The notes below the pieces were generated by a model that saw only the letters and a program-made list of their open reading frames with translations, made no database searches and was not told the DNA's origin. A stretch of DNA of 64,000 bases from Streptomyces sp. NBC_01485 (GTDB taxonomy: Bacteria > Actinomycetota > Actinomycetes > Streptomycetales > Streptomycetaceae), in the NCBI RefSeq assembly GCF_036227125.1, contig NZ_CP109435.1:2108001-2172000 (forward strand). The letters run 5' to 3'. The position numbers and the translations under genes were made by a program. Shown one piece after another: positions 24,641 through 33,094 of the stretch (positions within the stretch are counted from its first letter, which is position 1; each line of letters begins with the position of its first letter).

Positions 24641-25249
24641 TCAGCTTCCGTCTCTCAGGTCGTCCGGCCACTCGGTCCTGAACTCGAGGTGGTCGTACGT
24701 CACGACGCACCCTTCTCCCATCGGCGACTGCGTCATGAAGCCGATGAGGGCCGCGCCGGTCTCCTTCTCCTCGCCGAGCGTGAACAGCCGGACGAAGGTC
24801 CAGCGCTTGCCGTCCCGGGAGGCGTGGAAGGCGAAGGCACGACCGGTGCGGCTCACCCGCAGCCAGACCGAACTGCCCTCCACGGTGAAGGAGTTGGCGT
24901 CGTCGGAGTGTCCCCGGGTGACCACCGTGCAGACGGTCGCCACGTCCGGGGAGTACTCCAGGCACAGCTTGGCCCAGGCCCGTTCACCGACATGGACGTA
25001 CAACGCCCCCGCATCGAAGGCCCAGTTGAACCCCACGGTGACGCGCGCGATGAGCTGGAAGTCCCCTTCGGGCGCCCCCAGCAGCCGGGGCGCGTCGGCG
25101 GCGGGGTCCAGCGCCTCCCCCGTGGGCGGCACGAACCGGTCCTGCCGGGGCCCGGCCCAACCGGTCAACACCCCGTCCTCATGCGACCAGTGCCCGGAGG
25201 GCCCATAGGTACGGAGGGGAAAAGGCAGTTCGGGAAGCGAGACGTCCAT
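24641..25249 (-). CDS. DUF1349 concanavalin-like protein
   Basis: A 202-residue beta-sandwich protein of the DUF1349 family. LIARVTVGFNWAFDAGALYVHVGERAWAKLCLEYSP and SVWLRVSRTGRAFAFHASRDGKRWTFVRLFTL are the hallmark strands. There is no signal peptide. The family resembles laminin-G/lectin folds and the C-terminal domain of GH43 enzymes, so carbohydrate binding is possible, but no function is established. ATG at 25249 begins MDVSLPELPFPL; no strong ribosome site is visible. Confidence 0.85.
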   Translation of the reverse strand: MDVSLPELPFPLRTYGPSGHWSHEDGVLTGWAGPRQDRFVPPTGEALDPAADAPRLLGAPEGDFQLIARVTVGFNWAFDAGALYVHVGERAWAKLCLEYSPDVATVCTVVTRGHSDDANSFTVEGSSVWLRVSRTGRAFAFHASRDGKRWTFVRLFTLGEEKETGAALIGFMTQSPMGEGCVVTYDHLEFRTEWPDDLRDGS

Positions 25250-25280
25250 AACCCGATTATCGCGGGTGAGCGCATCCCCC

Positions 25281-25343
25281 CGGGGGCGCGGGGAACTGCG
25301 CGACAAGCCACGACGGACCCGCACCCGCAACAAACCCGCACCC
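25281..25343. repeat. Dispersed Streptomyces intergenic repeat, copy A
   Basis: GGGGGCGCGGGGAACTGCGCGACAAGCCACGAC followed by repeated ACCCGCA words. Related copies lie at 29855-29900 and 41059-41122. This GCGCGGGGAACTGCGCGAC-type element is a familiar short repeat between Streptomyces genes and may act as a transcription end signal. Confidence 0.6.
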
Positions 25344-25353
25344 AAGCGGAGCG

Positions 25354-26883
25354 CTACCGCTCCAGACGCCCGTTGAACCGACGCGGAAGCCCCAGCTCGT
25401 TCTCGTCCCGGAGCTCCACAGGCAGCAGCGCAGCAGGAGCATTCTGGTAGGCGACCGGCCGCAGCCACCGCTCGATCGCCGTACCGCCCACAGAAGTAGA
25501 CGTGGACGTCGTCGCCGGGTACGGACCACCGTGATGCTGAGCCGGCGCGACGGCGACACCAGTCGGCCATCCATTCACCAGCACGCGCCCCGCGAGCGGA
25601 GTCAGCTCGGCGAGGATCTCCGCACCGCGCCCCTCGCCGGAGGCCTCCCCGTCGGACAGCTGGACCGTCGCCGTCAGGTTGCCCGGCAGCCGCGACAGAA
25701 CCGCCTTGACCTCGCCCTCGTCCTCGTAGCGGGCCACGACGGTGACCGGCCCGAAGCACTCCTCCAGCAGCAGGTCATGCGCCCCCTCGGCGGCGAGCCG
25801 GGCCGCGGGCACGGTCAGGAACCCCGCGCTGACGGTGTGCTCCCCGCCCGCGCCGGGCGTCACCGGCGACTCCACGTCGGCCAGCTCCGCACGCTCGGCG
25901 ACCCCGGCGATGAAGTTGTCCCGCATCCGGTGGTCGAGCAGCACGCCCGCGTCGGTGTCGCTCACCGCGTCGGTCAGCGACTTGACCAGACCGTCGCCGG
26001 CCGCGCCGGACGGCACCAGGACCAGCCCGGGCTTGACGCAGAACTGCCCGACGCCCATGGTCATGGACCCGGCGAGCCCGGCGCCGATCTCCTCGGCACG
26101 CTCGACGGCGGCGGCCTCCGTCACCACGACGGGGTTCAGCGAGCCCAGCTCCCCGTGGAAGGGGATCGGCACCGGCCGGGCCGCGGCCGCGTCGAACAGC
26201 GCCCGCCCGCCCCGGATGGAGCCGGTGAAACCGGCGGCGGTGACCAGCGGGTGCCTGATCAGCTCGACGCCGGCCTCGAAGCCGTGCACGAGCCCGAGTA
26301 CGTCCTGCGGGATGCCGTGCTCGGCGGCGGCGTGCCGCAGCACCTTGGCGACCAGCTCGGACAGCGCCGGGTGGTCGGGGTGGGCCTTGACGACGACCGG
26401 GTTGCCGGCCGCGAGCGCGCTGGCGGTGTCGCCGCCCGCGACGGAGAAGGCGAAGGGGAAGTTGGACGCCGAGTACACGGCGACCACGCCGAGCGGCACC
26501 TTGTAGCGGCGCAGGTCGGGGATGGGCGGGGTGGCGGCGCCGTCGGGGTGGTTGATGACGACGTCGAGGAAGGCGCCCTCGTCGACGATGTCGGCGAACG
26601 AGCGCAGTTGGTAGCAGGTGCGGGCGAGCTCGCCGTTCAGCCGGACCGGGCCGAGCGCGGTCTCCGCGTCGGCCACCTCGACCAGCGTGTCCTTGGCCGC
26701 CTGGAGCCGGTCGGCGGCGGAGCGCAGGAACGCGGCGCGGACGGTGCGGTCGGCGAGGGAGCCGCGGGCGGCGTGCCCGGCACGGACGACGGTGTCGACC
26801 TCCTCGGCCGTGGCCTCCACCGCGACCTGTTCCCGCTGCTTCCCGTTACGGGGGTCGACACTCCAGACTGGTGCTGCTGCCAC
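25354..26883 (-). CDS. NADP-dependent aldehyde dehydrogenase, 2-oxoglutarate semialdehyde dehydrogenase type
   Basis: A 509-residue ALDH of the group that oxidises alpha-ketoglutaric semialdehyde to 2-oxoglutarate in non-phosphorylative pentose, uronate and hydroxyproline breakdown. It shows VYSASNFPFAFSVAGGDTASALAAGNPVVVKAHPDHP, GFTGSIRGGRAL, the catalytic Glu in FHGELGSLNPVVV and catalytic Cys in GVGQFCVKPGL. GTG at 26883 has AAGGGA 6 bases upstream; a GTG at 26898 is a longer alternative. It is divergent from an IclR regulator. It could finish the KdgD pathway encoded at 54.6-55.6 kb. Confidence 0.85.
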   Translation of the reverse strand: MAAAPVWSVDPRNGKQREQVAVEATAEEVDTVVRAGHAARGSLADRTVRAAFLRSAADRLQAAKDTLVEVADAETALGPVRLNGELARTCYQLRSFADIVDEGAFLDVVINHPDGAATPPIPDLRRYKVPLGVVAVYSASNFPFAFSVAGGDTASALAAGNPVVVKAHPDHPALSELVAKVLRHAAAEHGIPQDVLGLVHGFEAGVELIRHPLVTAAGFTGSIRGGRALFDAAAARPVPIPFHGELGSLNPVVVTEAAAVERAEEIGAGLAGSMTMGVGQFCVKPGLVLVPSGAAGDGLVKSLTDAVSDTDAGVLLDHRMRDNFIAGVAERAELADVESPVTPGAGGEHTVSAGFLTVPAARLAAEGAHDLLLEECFGPVTVVARYEDEGEVKAVLSRLPGNLTATVQLSDGEASGEGRGAEILAELTPLAGRVLVNGWPTGVAVAPAQHHGGPYPATTSTSTSVGGTAIERWLRPVAYQNAPAALLPVELRDENELGLPRRFNGRLER

Positions 26884-26916
26884 CGCGGGTCCCTTCACAT
26901 GCTCTGCATCAGCCTT

Positions 26917-26932
26917 GTTCGATATGCTGAAC
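26917..26932. promoter_or_regulatory. Candidate IclR operator
   Basis: GTTC-GATATGCT-GAAC lies in the divergent gap between the aldehyde dehydrogenase and the IclR gene. GATATGCTG is repeated as AATATGCTG at about 26950. IclR proteins commonly bind such short inverted repeats to repress both genes. The assignment is inference. Confidence 0.45.
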
Positions 26933-27004
26933 GCTGTCTCGGATGGTGAATATGCTGTCGAGACTATAACTTCAGCTTCTCGTCGAACGAAGGGGTCAAA
27001 GGCG

Positions 27005-27778
27005 ATGGCGGCTGGCGAAACGGGGGGCGGGGCTCAGGTCAAGTCCGCGGTGCGGACGGTTGAGCTGCTGGAGTACTTCGCCGGACGCCCCGGTATGCAT
27101 TCCCTCGCGGCGGTCCAGGAGGCCGTCGGGTATCCCAAGTCGAGCCTCTACATGCTGCTGCGCACGCTGGTGGAGCTGGGCTGGGTGGAGACGGACGCGA
27201 CGGGCACGCGGTACGGCATCGGCGTACGGGCGCTGCTCGTCGGCACCTCCTACATCGACGGCGACGAGGTCGTCGCGGCGGCCAGACCGACCCTGGACCG
27301 GCTCTCGGACGACACCACCGAGACCATCCACCTGGCGCGGCTCGACGGCACGAACGTCGTCTACCTCGCCACCCGCCAGTCCCAGCACTACCTGCGCCCC
27401 TTCACCCGGGTCGGCCGGCGGCTGCCCGCCCACTCCACCTCCCTCGGCAAGGCGCTGCTGAGCACCTACCCCGACGAGCAGGTCCGCAAGATGCTCCCGG
27501 AGACGCTCCCGGCGCTGACCGAGCACACGATCACGGACCGCGAGAAGCTCATAGAGGAGCTGCGCCAGGTCCGCGAGCAGGGTTTCGCGGTGGACCGCGA
27601 GGAGAACACGCTGGGCCTGCGCTGCTTCGGCGTGGCGATCCCGTACCGCACGCCGGCCCGGGACGCGATCAGTTGCTCGGTGCCGGTGGCGAGGCTGACG
27701 CCCGCGCACGAGCAGATGGTGAAGGACGCGCTGTTCGACGCGCGCGACCGGCTGACCCTGGCGACCCGGAGGCTCTGA
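27005..27778 (+). CDS. IclR family transcriptional regulator
   Basis: A 257-residue regulator with an N-terminal winged helix (SAVRTVELLEYFAGRPGMHSLAAVQEAVGYPKSSLYMLLRTLVELGWVE) and a C-terminal effector domain (ETIHLARLDGTNVVYLATRQ, LPAHSTSLGKALLS, EQGFAVDREENTLGLRCFGVAIP). ATG at 27005 has AAGGGG upstream. It is divergent from the semialdehyde dehydrogenase, which it probably controls in response to a sugar-acid or keto-acid. An acetyltransferase follows 3 bp later in the same transcript. Confidence 0.93.
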   Translation: MAAGETGGGAQVKSAVRTVELLEYFAGRPGMHSLAAVQEAVGYPKSSLYMLLRTLVELGWVETDATGTRYGIGVRALLVGTSYIDGDEVVAAARPTLDRLSDDTTETIHLARLDGTNVVYLATRQSQHYLRPFTRVGRRLPAHSTSLGKALLSTYPDEQVRKMLPETLPALTEHTITDREKLIEELRQVREQGFAVDREENTLGLRCFGVAIPYRTPARDAISCSVPVARLTPAHEQMVKDALFDARDRLTLATRRL

Positions 27779-27781
27779 ACG

Positions 27782-28255
27782 ATGCAGGTCGTACTCCGCG
27801 CGGTACACGACAGCGACGTGCCGGTGTTCTACCGGCAGCTCAACGACCCGGAGGCCCTGTGGATGGCAGCGTTCACCCCTGAGGAGCCGGCCGACCGGGA
27901 CGTCTTCGAGGCCCGCTGGAAGCGGATCCGGGCCTCGGCCGACGTGGTCGTACGGACCGTCCTGGCCGACGGGGACGTGATCGGCCACGCGTCCGTGTAC
28001 GGGGAGCCGGGCGAGCGCGAGGTGACGTACTGGGTGGACCGCGCCTACTGGGGGCGCGGCGTGGCGACGGCCGCGCTGCGCGCGCTGCTGGCGGAGGTCG
28101 GGGAACGCCCGCTGTTCGCCCGGACCTCGGCGGACAACGCCGGCTCGCTGCGGGTCCTCCACAAGTGCGGCTTCCGGACGACCGCGCGGGCCACGGGGTA
28201 CGCCCCCGCGCGCGGGGAGGACGTCGAGGAGCTCGTCCTGCGACTGGAGCCCTGA
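27782..28255 (+). CDS. GNAT family N-acetyltransferase (RimJ-like)
   Basis: A 157-residue acetyltransferase of the RimJ/RimL type: VVLRAVHDSDVPVFYRQLNDPEALWMAAF, then YWVDRAYWGRGVATAALRALL and ARTSADNAGSLRVLHKCGFRTTARATGYAPARGEDVEELVLRL. GGAGG within the end of the IclR gene serves as its ribosome site, and only 3 bp separate the genes, so they are co-transcribed. The substrate is unknown. Confidence 0.88.
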   Translation: MQVVLRAVHDSDVPVFYRQLNDPEALWMAAFTPEEPADRDVFEARWKRIRASADVVVRTVLADGDVIGHASVYGEPGEREVTYWVDRAYWGRGVATAALRALLAEVGERPLFARTSADNAGSLRVLHKCGFRTTARATGYAPARGEDVEELVLRLEP

Positions 28256-28281
28256 ATCCGAACCGGCCCCGGACGGGCGGG

Positions 28282-28354
28282 CGTCAGATGAACAGACGAT
28301 GAGAAATCCGGGCGGATGGGAACGATCGATCGCTTCCCGTTCGTCTTTCTGACG
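28282..28354 (+). other. Long nested hairpin ending 2 bp before the penicillin-binding protein start
   Basis: CGTCAGA (28282-28288) pairs with TCTGACG (28348-28354); inside, AGACGA pairs with TCGTCT, and GGGAA with TTCCC around CGATCGATCG. It could terminate the preceding transcript, or be a leader structure over the next start, where no ribosome site is seen. Confidence 0.5.
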
Positions 28355-28356
28355 CA

Positions 28357-29811
28357 ATGAACAAGACGATCAGGCGCGCCTCGGTCTTCGCGCTGCTGCT
28401 CGTGTTCGCCCTGCTGCTCCGGGCGACGTGGGTGCAGTTCTACGAGGGCCAGGCACTCGCAGACGACAAGGGCAACCGGCGCAACGCGATTCTGACGTAC
28501 GCGGAGCCGCTCGGGAACATCATCGTGGCCGGAAAGGCGATCACCGGCTCGGCCGTCACGTCGGACGGCGACCTCAGATACAAGCGCACGTACACCGACG
28601 GCGAGCTGTACGCGGCGGTGACGGGCTACGCCTCGCAGAGCTACGCCCCGACCCAGCTCGAGGGCATCTACGCGGACCTGCTCAACGGCACGGACATCCG
28701 TCTGAAGACGGCACTGGACACGGTCACCAACAAGCGGGCCGACCCGGGCGACGTGCTCACCACGATCGATCCGGACGTACAGAAGGCGGCGTACGACGCG
28801 CTCGGCGACAAGAAGGGCGCGGCCGTCGCGATCGATCCGACGACCGGCCAGATCCTCGCGGTCGTGTCGACGCCGTCGTACGACCCGTCGTCGCTGACCG
28901 ACGCCAACACCGCCCAGGCGGCCTGGACGAAGCTGAACGCGGACTCCGACAAGCCGCTCACCAACCGGGCGCTGCGCCAGCCGCTGGCACCGGGCTCCAC
29001 GTTCAAACTGGTCGTGGCGGCGGCAGCGCTGGAGGACGGGCTGTACGCGTCGGTGGACGAGAAGACCGACAGCGAGGACCCGTACACCCTGCCGGGCACG
29101 CGGACGGTCCTGAAGAACGAGAACACGTCCGCGCCCTGTGAGAACGCCACGATCCGGGTCGCGTTGCAGTACTCCTGCAACAACGTCTTCGCGCACATGG
29201 CCGTCCAGCTCGGGCAGGACAAACTGAGGGCGATGGCCGAGAAGTTCGGCTTCAACGATGAGAGCCAGGACGTGCCGGTGCGGGCGTACGCGAGCGTGTA
29301 CCCGTCCGGCATGGACGCGTCGTCCACGGCCCTGACCGGCATCGGCCAGTTCGACGTGACCGCGACCCCGCTGCAGATGGCCATGGTGCCGGCCGCCATA
29401 GCCAACGGCGGCAAGCTGGTCTCGCCGCACATGGTCGCGCAGATCACCGACAGCGGCGGCGACGTACTCAAGGACTACGACGACGAGGCGTCGACCACGC
29501 GGATCGTCAGCTCCTCCACCGCCGAGCAGTTGCGGTCGGCGATGCAGACGGTCGTAGAGAAGGGCACGGGCACGAACGCGCTCATCGACGGCGTCACCGT
29601 CGGCGGCAAGACGGGCACGGCCCAGAACGGCGAGAACAACAGCAAGGCGCCGTACGCCTGGTTCACGTCCTACGGCAAGTCCGACTCGACCGGCAAGGAG
29701 GTCGCCGTGGCGGTCGTGGTCGAACAGTCGGACGCGGCCCGCTCCGAGGTCAGCGGCAACGGCCTGGCGGCCCCGGTAGCAAGGGCCATGATGAAAGCAG
29801 CGCTGACGTAA
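28357..29811 (+). CDS. Penicillin-binding protein, class B transpeptidase
   Basis: A 484-residue membrane-anchored D,D-transpeptidase that cross-links peptidoglycan outside the membrane. One N-terminal membrane helix (VFALLLVFALLLRATWVQ) precedes a dimerisation domain and the transpeptidase domain. Active-site motifs are S214-T-F-K217 (PGSTFKL), S273-C-N275 and K418-T-G420 (GGKTGTAQNG). It resembles the PbpA/SCO1875 type. The ATG at 28357 directly follows a hairpin and lacks a ribosome site, so leaderless or structured initiation is possible. Confidence 0.95.
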   Translation: MNKTIRRASVFALLLVFALLLRATWVQFYEGQALADDKGNRRNAILTYAEPLGNIIVAGKAITGSAVTSDGDLRYKRTYTDGELYAAVTGYASQSYAPTQLEGIYADLLNGTDIRLKTALDTVTNKRADPGDVLTTIDPDVQKAAYDALGDKKGAAVAIDPTTGQILAVVSTPSYDPSSLTDANTAQAAWTKLNADSDKPLTNRALRQPLAPGSTFKLVVAAAALEDGLYASVDEKTDSEDPYTLPGTRTVLKNENTSAPCENATIRVALQYSCNNVFAHMAVQLGQDKLRAMAEKFGFNDESQDVPVRAYASVYPSGMDASSTALTGIGQFDVTATPLQMAMVPAAIANGGKLVSPHMVAQITDSGGDVLKDYDDEASTTRIVSSSTAEQLRSAMQTVVEKGTGTNALIDGVTVGGKTGTAQNGENNSKAPYAWFTSYGKSDSTGKEVAVAVVVEQSDAARSEVSGNGLAAPVARAMMKAALT

Positions 29812-29829
29812 CCCACCAAGGGACGCGAG

Positions 29830-29847
29830 GCCGCATCGATATGCGGC
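29830..29847. terminator. Terminator between convergent genes
   Basis: GCCGCAT and ATGCGGC form a perfect 7-bp stem with loop CGAT between the penicillin-binding protein and the convergent permease gene. Confidence 0.65.
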
Positions 29848-29854
29848 TCCGCCG

Positions 29855-29900
29855 CGCGAGCGCGACCAGCCACGACAAACCCGCAGCCGGTCGCGCAGCG
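29855..29900. repeat. Dispersed Streptomyces intergenic repeat, copy B
   Basis: GCGCGAGCGCGACCAGCCACGACAAACCCGCAGCC matches copy A in its GCGCGACnAGCCACGAC core. It directly precedes the stop codon of the permease gene. Confidence 0.5.
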
Positions 29901-29904
29901 CACC

Positions 29905-31305
29905 TCACTTCACGCCGAGCACCTGCTCGATCGGGTCGATGGCGAAGTACACGAGGAACAGCGCCGACGCCCCCCACAACAGCCAGTGCACGTCCTTCGC
30001 CTTGCCGAGCACCGTCTTGATGAGGACGTACGCGACGAAGCCCGCGCCGATGCCGTTGGTGATCGAGTAGGTGAAGGGCATCACGGCGATGGTGAGGAAC
30101 GCCGGGATGGCGATCTCGTACTTGTCCCAGTCGATGCCCTTGACCTGGGTCATCATCAGGAAGCCGACGGCGACGAGGGCCGGGGCGGCCGCCTGGAGCG
30201 GGACGATGGTGAGGACCGGGGTCAGGAACAGGGCGAGGGCGAAGAGGCCGCCGGTGACCACGTTGGAGAAGCCGGTGCGCGAGCCCTCGCCGACGCCGGC
30301 CGCCGACTCGATGTAGGAGGTCGCGGAGGACGACGAGGCCGCGCCGCCCGCGACCGCCGCCGCGCCGTCGATGAGCAGCACGCGGCCCAGGTTGGGCACC
30401 TGCCCCTTGTCGTCCAGCAGTCCGGCCTCCGCGCTGATGCCGACGACCGTGCCCATGGTGTCGAAGAAGTCGGACAGGATGAGCGTGAAGATCAGCAGGA
30501 CGACCGTGATGACGCCGGTCTGGCCGAAGGCGCCGAACAGACTGAAGTGACCGATCAGCCCGAAGTCCGGGGTGTCGACGATCTTGTCGGGCCAGGAGGG
30601 CGTGGTCAGGCCCCAGGACTTGATGTCTGCGGTCGAGTTGATGACGATCGCGAGCAGCGTCATGGTGACGATGCTGATCAGGATCGCGCCCTTGACCTTG
30701 CGGGCGAGGAGTCCGATGGTCAGCAGCACGCCCAGGCAGAACACGAGGATCGGCCAGCCGGAGAGGGTGCCGGTGCCGCCGAGCTGCACGGGCACGGTCG
30801 TGTTCGCGGCGTCGGGGATCCGGCTGACGAAGCCGGCGTCGACGAAGCCGATGAAGGCGATGAACAGGCCGATGCCGACGCTGATCGCCTGCTTGAGCGG
30901 CTGCGGGATGGCGTGCATGACGGCCTCGCGCAGACCGGTCACCACCAGGACGCAGATCAGCAGCCCTTCGAGGACGATGAGGCCCATCGCGTCGTCCCAG
31001 CTCATCAGCGGGGCGATCTGGAAGGCGACGACCGCGTTCAGGCCGAGGCCCGCGGCCAGCGCGAGGGGCAGGTTGCCGCCGACGCCCATGATGATCGTCA
31101 TGACGGCGGCCACCAGGGCGGTGGCGGTGGTGAGTTGGACGGTGTCGAGCTGGTGCCCGAACTTGTCCTTGGCGCTGCCCAGGATGATCGGGTTCAGGAC
31201 GAGGATGTAGGCCATGGTGAAGAACGTGGCGAAGCCGCCGCGTATCTCCCGGCCGAAGGTGGACCCCCGTTCGGAGATCTTGAAAAACCGGTCGACGGTT
31301 TCCAC
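29905..31305 (-). CDS. NCS2-family purine permease (AzgA/PbuG-like)
   Basis: A 466-residue integral membrane transporter with 12-14 predicted helices. The AzgA-type signatures are GGFATFFTMAYILVLNPIILG, LPLALAAGLGLNAVVAF, DFFDTMGTVVGISAEAGLLD and the NGIGAGF segment. It should import guanine, hypoxanthine or adenine by proton symport. The GTG at 31305 is preceded by GGGAGCAGC. No purine riboswitch-like fold is visible upstream. Confidence 0.92.
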   Translation of the reverse strand: METVDRFFKISERGSTFGREIRGGFATFFTMAYILVLNPIILGSAKDKFGHQLDTVQLTTATALVAAVMTIIMGVGGNLPLALAAGLGLNAVVAFQIAPLMSWDDAMGLIVLEGLLICVLVVTGLREAVMHAIPQPLKQAISVGIGLFIAFIGFVDAGFVSRIPDAANTTVPVQLGGTGTLSGWPILVFCLGVLLTIGLLARKVKGAILISIVTMTLLAIVINSTADIKSWGLTTPSWPDKIVDTPDFGLIGHFSLFGAFGQTGVITVVLLIFTLILSDFFDTMGTVVGISAEAGLLDDKGQVPNLGRVLLIDGAAAVAGGAASSSSATSYIESAAGVGEGSRTGFSNVVTGGLFALALFLTPVLTIVPLQAAAPALVAVGFLMMTQVKGIDWDKYEIAIPAFLTIAVMPFTYSITNGIGAGFVAYVLIKTVLGKAKDVHWLLWGASALFLVYFAIDPIEQVLGVK

Positions 31306-31563
31306 GTGCGCTGCTCCCTGCTGCCTGGATGATCGTGTGCGGATGCTGGCTGGATTGTTCCCGTGTTGAACCGTCTTCAGGTTTTCGCCGTGTTACGGAA
31401 TCGGGTTCCGCTTTCGGTCGGCCCGCCACAGGATGTTCGAACCCCCGTACTAAACCAGGCGGCGAGCCACTGCTACGCTTCCCGATCTCGTCCCGGCCAC
31501 CTCCTCGGGACATCCCCGTCGAATCCACAGGAAACGCACAGGCGCATCGAGAAGAGGTCACCC

Positions 31564-32133
31564 GTGGGCACAGTCGTCGACGACGCCGCCTCCGTGGAAT
31601 TCCATGCCTTCTTCGACCGTCACTACGCGGAACTGTCCCGTCTCGCCCACCTGTTGACCGGCGAGCCGGACGCCGCCGACGACCTGGCGGCGGACGCGCT
31701 CCTCGCGCTGTGGAACCGCTGGGACCGGGTGCGCGCGGCCGACCATCCGGTGGCGTACGCCCGTGGCGTCGTCGCCAACCTGGCCCGCACCCGCATCCGC
31801 AGCGCCGTCCGGGAGCGCCGCAGGATCGCCCTGTTCTGGTCGCAGCGCGAGGAGAAGACGGAGAACCCGGACGTCGCGGGCGTGGTGGACGTCCAGTCGG
31901 CGCTGCGCAGACTTCCGTTCCGCAAACGGGCCTGTGTGGTGCTGCGGCACGCCTTCGATCTCTCGGAGAAGGACACCGCGCTCGCCCTGGGGGTTTCGGT
32001 GGGTACGGTGAAGAGCCAGACCTCCAAGGGGATGGCCGAGTTGCAGAAGCTGCTCGGCGCGAAGGGGGCTCCGCTCACGATGCCTGCGATGGTGCGCACC
32101 GGTGAGGCCTCGGCCTCGGGAAGGGACCGATGA
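31564..32133 (+). CDS. SigE-family ECF RNA polymerase sigma factor
   Basis: A 189-residue sigma-70 family member with region 2 (HYAELSRLAHLLTGEPDAADDLAADALLALWNRWDRV) and region 4 (LRRLPFRKRACVVLRHAFDLSEKDTALALGVSVGTVKSQTSKGMAELQKLL). GTG at 31564 has GAAGAGG upstream; an upstream in-frame ATG would add 67 residues outside the family. The stop overlaps the next gene's ATG by 4 bp, so the membrane protein downstream probably acts in the same response. The gap 31306-31563 carries the divergent promoters; no clear consensus stood out. Confidence 0.92.
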   Translation: MGTVVDDAASVEFHAFFDRHYAELSRLAHLLTGEPDAADDLAADALLALWNRWDRVRAADHPVAYARGVVANLARTRIRSAVRERRRIALFWSQREEKTENPDVAGVVDVQSALRRLPFRKRACVVLRHAFDLSEKDTALALGVSVGTVKSQTSKGMAELQKLLGAKGAPLTMPAMVRTGEASASGRDR

Positions 32134-33005
32134 GGATGCGGCGGGACGGGCACGACGAGCTGCGTGCCCGGCTGCACGAGGCGGCCGGAGCGCACGAGCC
32201 CGACCGGGCGCGCATCCTGGCCCGGGTCGAGCGCGGCATGGCGGGGCAGGGGCAGGGGCAGGGGCAGGAGTGGTCCGATCACCGGGCGGCCCATCCCCCG
32301 TTGTGGGGCTGGGTGCGGATCGTGGGGGCCACGGCCGCGGTCGCGGGCATGCTCGGGGCCGGCGGCTACGCGGTGGCGTCCGCCGTGAAGGACGACGCCC
32401 CGGCGCAGCAGACGGTCTCCGTGTCGTCGCCGCCGGTCGAGTCCCCGGACGCGACGAGCCGCCCGCCGGCCTCGCCGAAGGCCACGCCGAGTTCCGGCGG
32501 CGGCGCGAAGGACCCGGCGAAGCCGAGCACCTCACCGGCGACGCCCGCCGCGCCCGCCGCCGAACTGCCGGCGACCGGCGACACCGAGGACGGCCCGCTG
32601 TGGTCGGACGGCTCGGTCGACCCGCACAGCAACGACTTCTGGGCGCAGAGCGACGTCACGCTGAAGACGTCCGAGGCGCTCACCGGGCTCACCGTGCAGC
32701 TGAAGGTCGCGCAGACCGGCGGGGTCTCGTCGGCGGGCGCCTGGCGTTCCCTGCCCGAGGGCGACTTCACCCTCACGGTCGCCGAGCGGAACGGCTTCCT
32801 GGTCTACACCTGGGTGCTCAAGCCGGGCCGTACGATCGCCAAGGGCGAGTGGGTGTTCGCCGGGCAGTACAACCACGACCGCGGCGGCCGGGACGCCAAG
32901 GGCGACACCTACGCGGTCACGGGCCGGTCGGCTAAGCAACAGGGCTCTGTGGGCGGCGACTTCGCCGCCCACGGGGGCGACGGGGACAACGAGGGCGACT
33001 CGTAG
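32130..33005 (+). CDS. Membrane protein translationally coupled to the sigma factor
   Basis: A 291-residue protein with a charged N-terminal cytoplasmic part, one membrane helix (IVGATAAVAGMLGAGGYAVASAV), a Ser/Pro/Ala-rich extracellular linker and a C-terminal domain (SNDFWAQSDVTLKTSEALTGLTVQLKVAQTGGVSSAGAWRSLPEGDF). The gene order and topology suggest an anti-sigma or sensor role, but no ZAS-type HxxxCxxC motif is present, so any sigma control would use another mechanism. ATGA overlap with the sigma gene. Confidence 0.8.
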   Translation: MRMRRDGHDELRARLHEAAGAHEPDRARILARVERGMAGQGQGQGQEWSDHRAAHPPLWGWVRIVGATAAVAGMLGAGGYAVASAVKDDAPAQQTVSVSSPPVESPDATSRPPASPKATPSSGGGAKDPAKPSTSPATPAAPAAELPATGDTEDGPLWSDGSVDPHSNDFWAQSDVTLKTSEALTGLTVQLKVAQTGGVSSAGAWRSLPEGDFTLTVAERNGFLVYTWVLKPGRTIAKGEWVFAGQYNHDRGGRDAKGDTYAVTGRSAKQQGSVGGDFAAHGGDGDNEGDS

Positions 33006-33013
33006 AAAACTAC

Positions 33014-33084
33014 TGAGGGCTTTGCGTTCGCTTACTCACAGGCGCGGGTTCCGTGCGGTCGGTCACGCAGAACCCGAGCCCTCA
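33014..33084. terminator. Large nested hairpin between convergent genes
   Basis: TGAGGGCT (33014-33021) pairs with AGCCCTCA (33077-33084), and an inner GGGTTC pairs with GAACCC. It separates the membrane-protein gene from the convergent pectate lyase gene. Confidence 0.6.
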
Positions 33085-33094
33085 AAGGCCACCG

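Noticed and set aside
28282..28354. Riboswitch before the penicillin-binding protein
   Set aside because: The hairpin matches no riboswitch class I know; terminator or leader hairpin is simpler.
31306..31563. Purine riboswitch for the NCS2 permease
   Set aside because: No three-way junction with conserved loop bases is visible.
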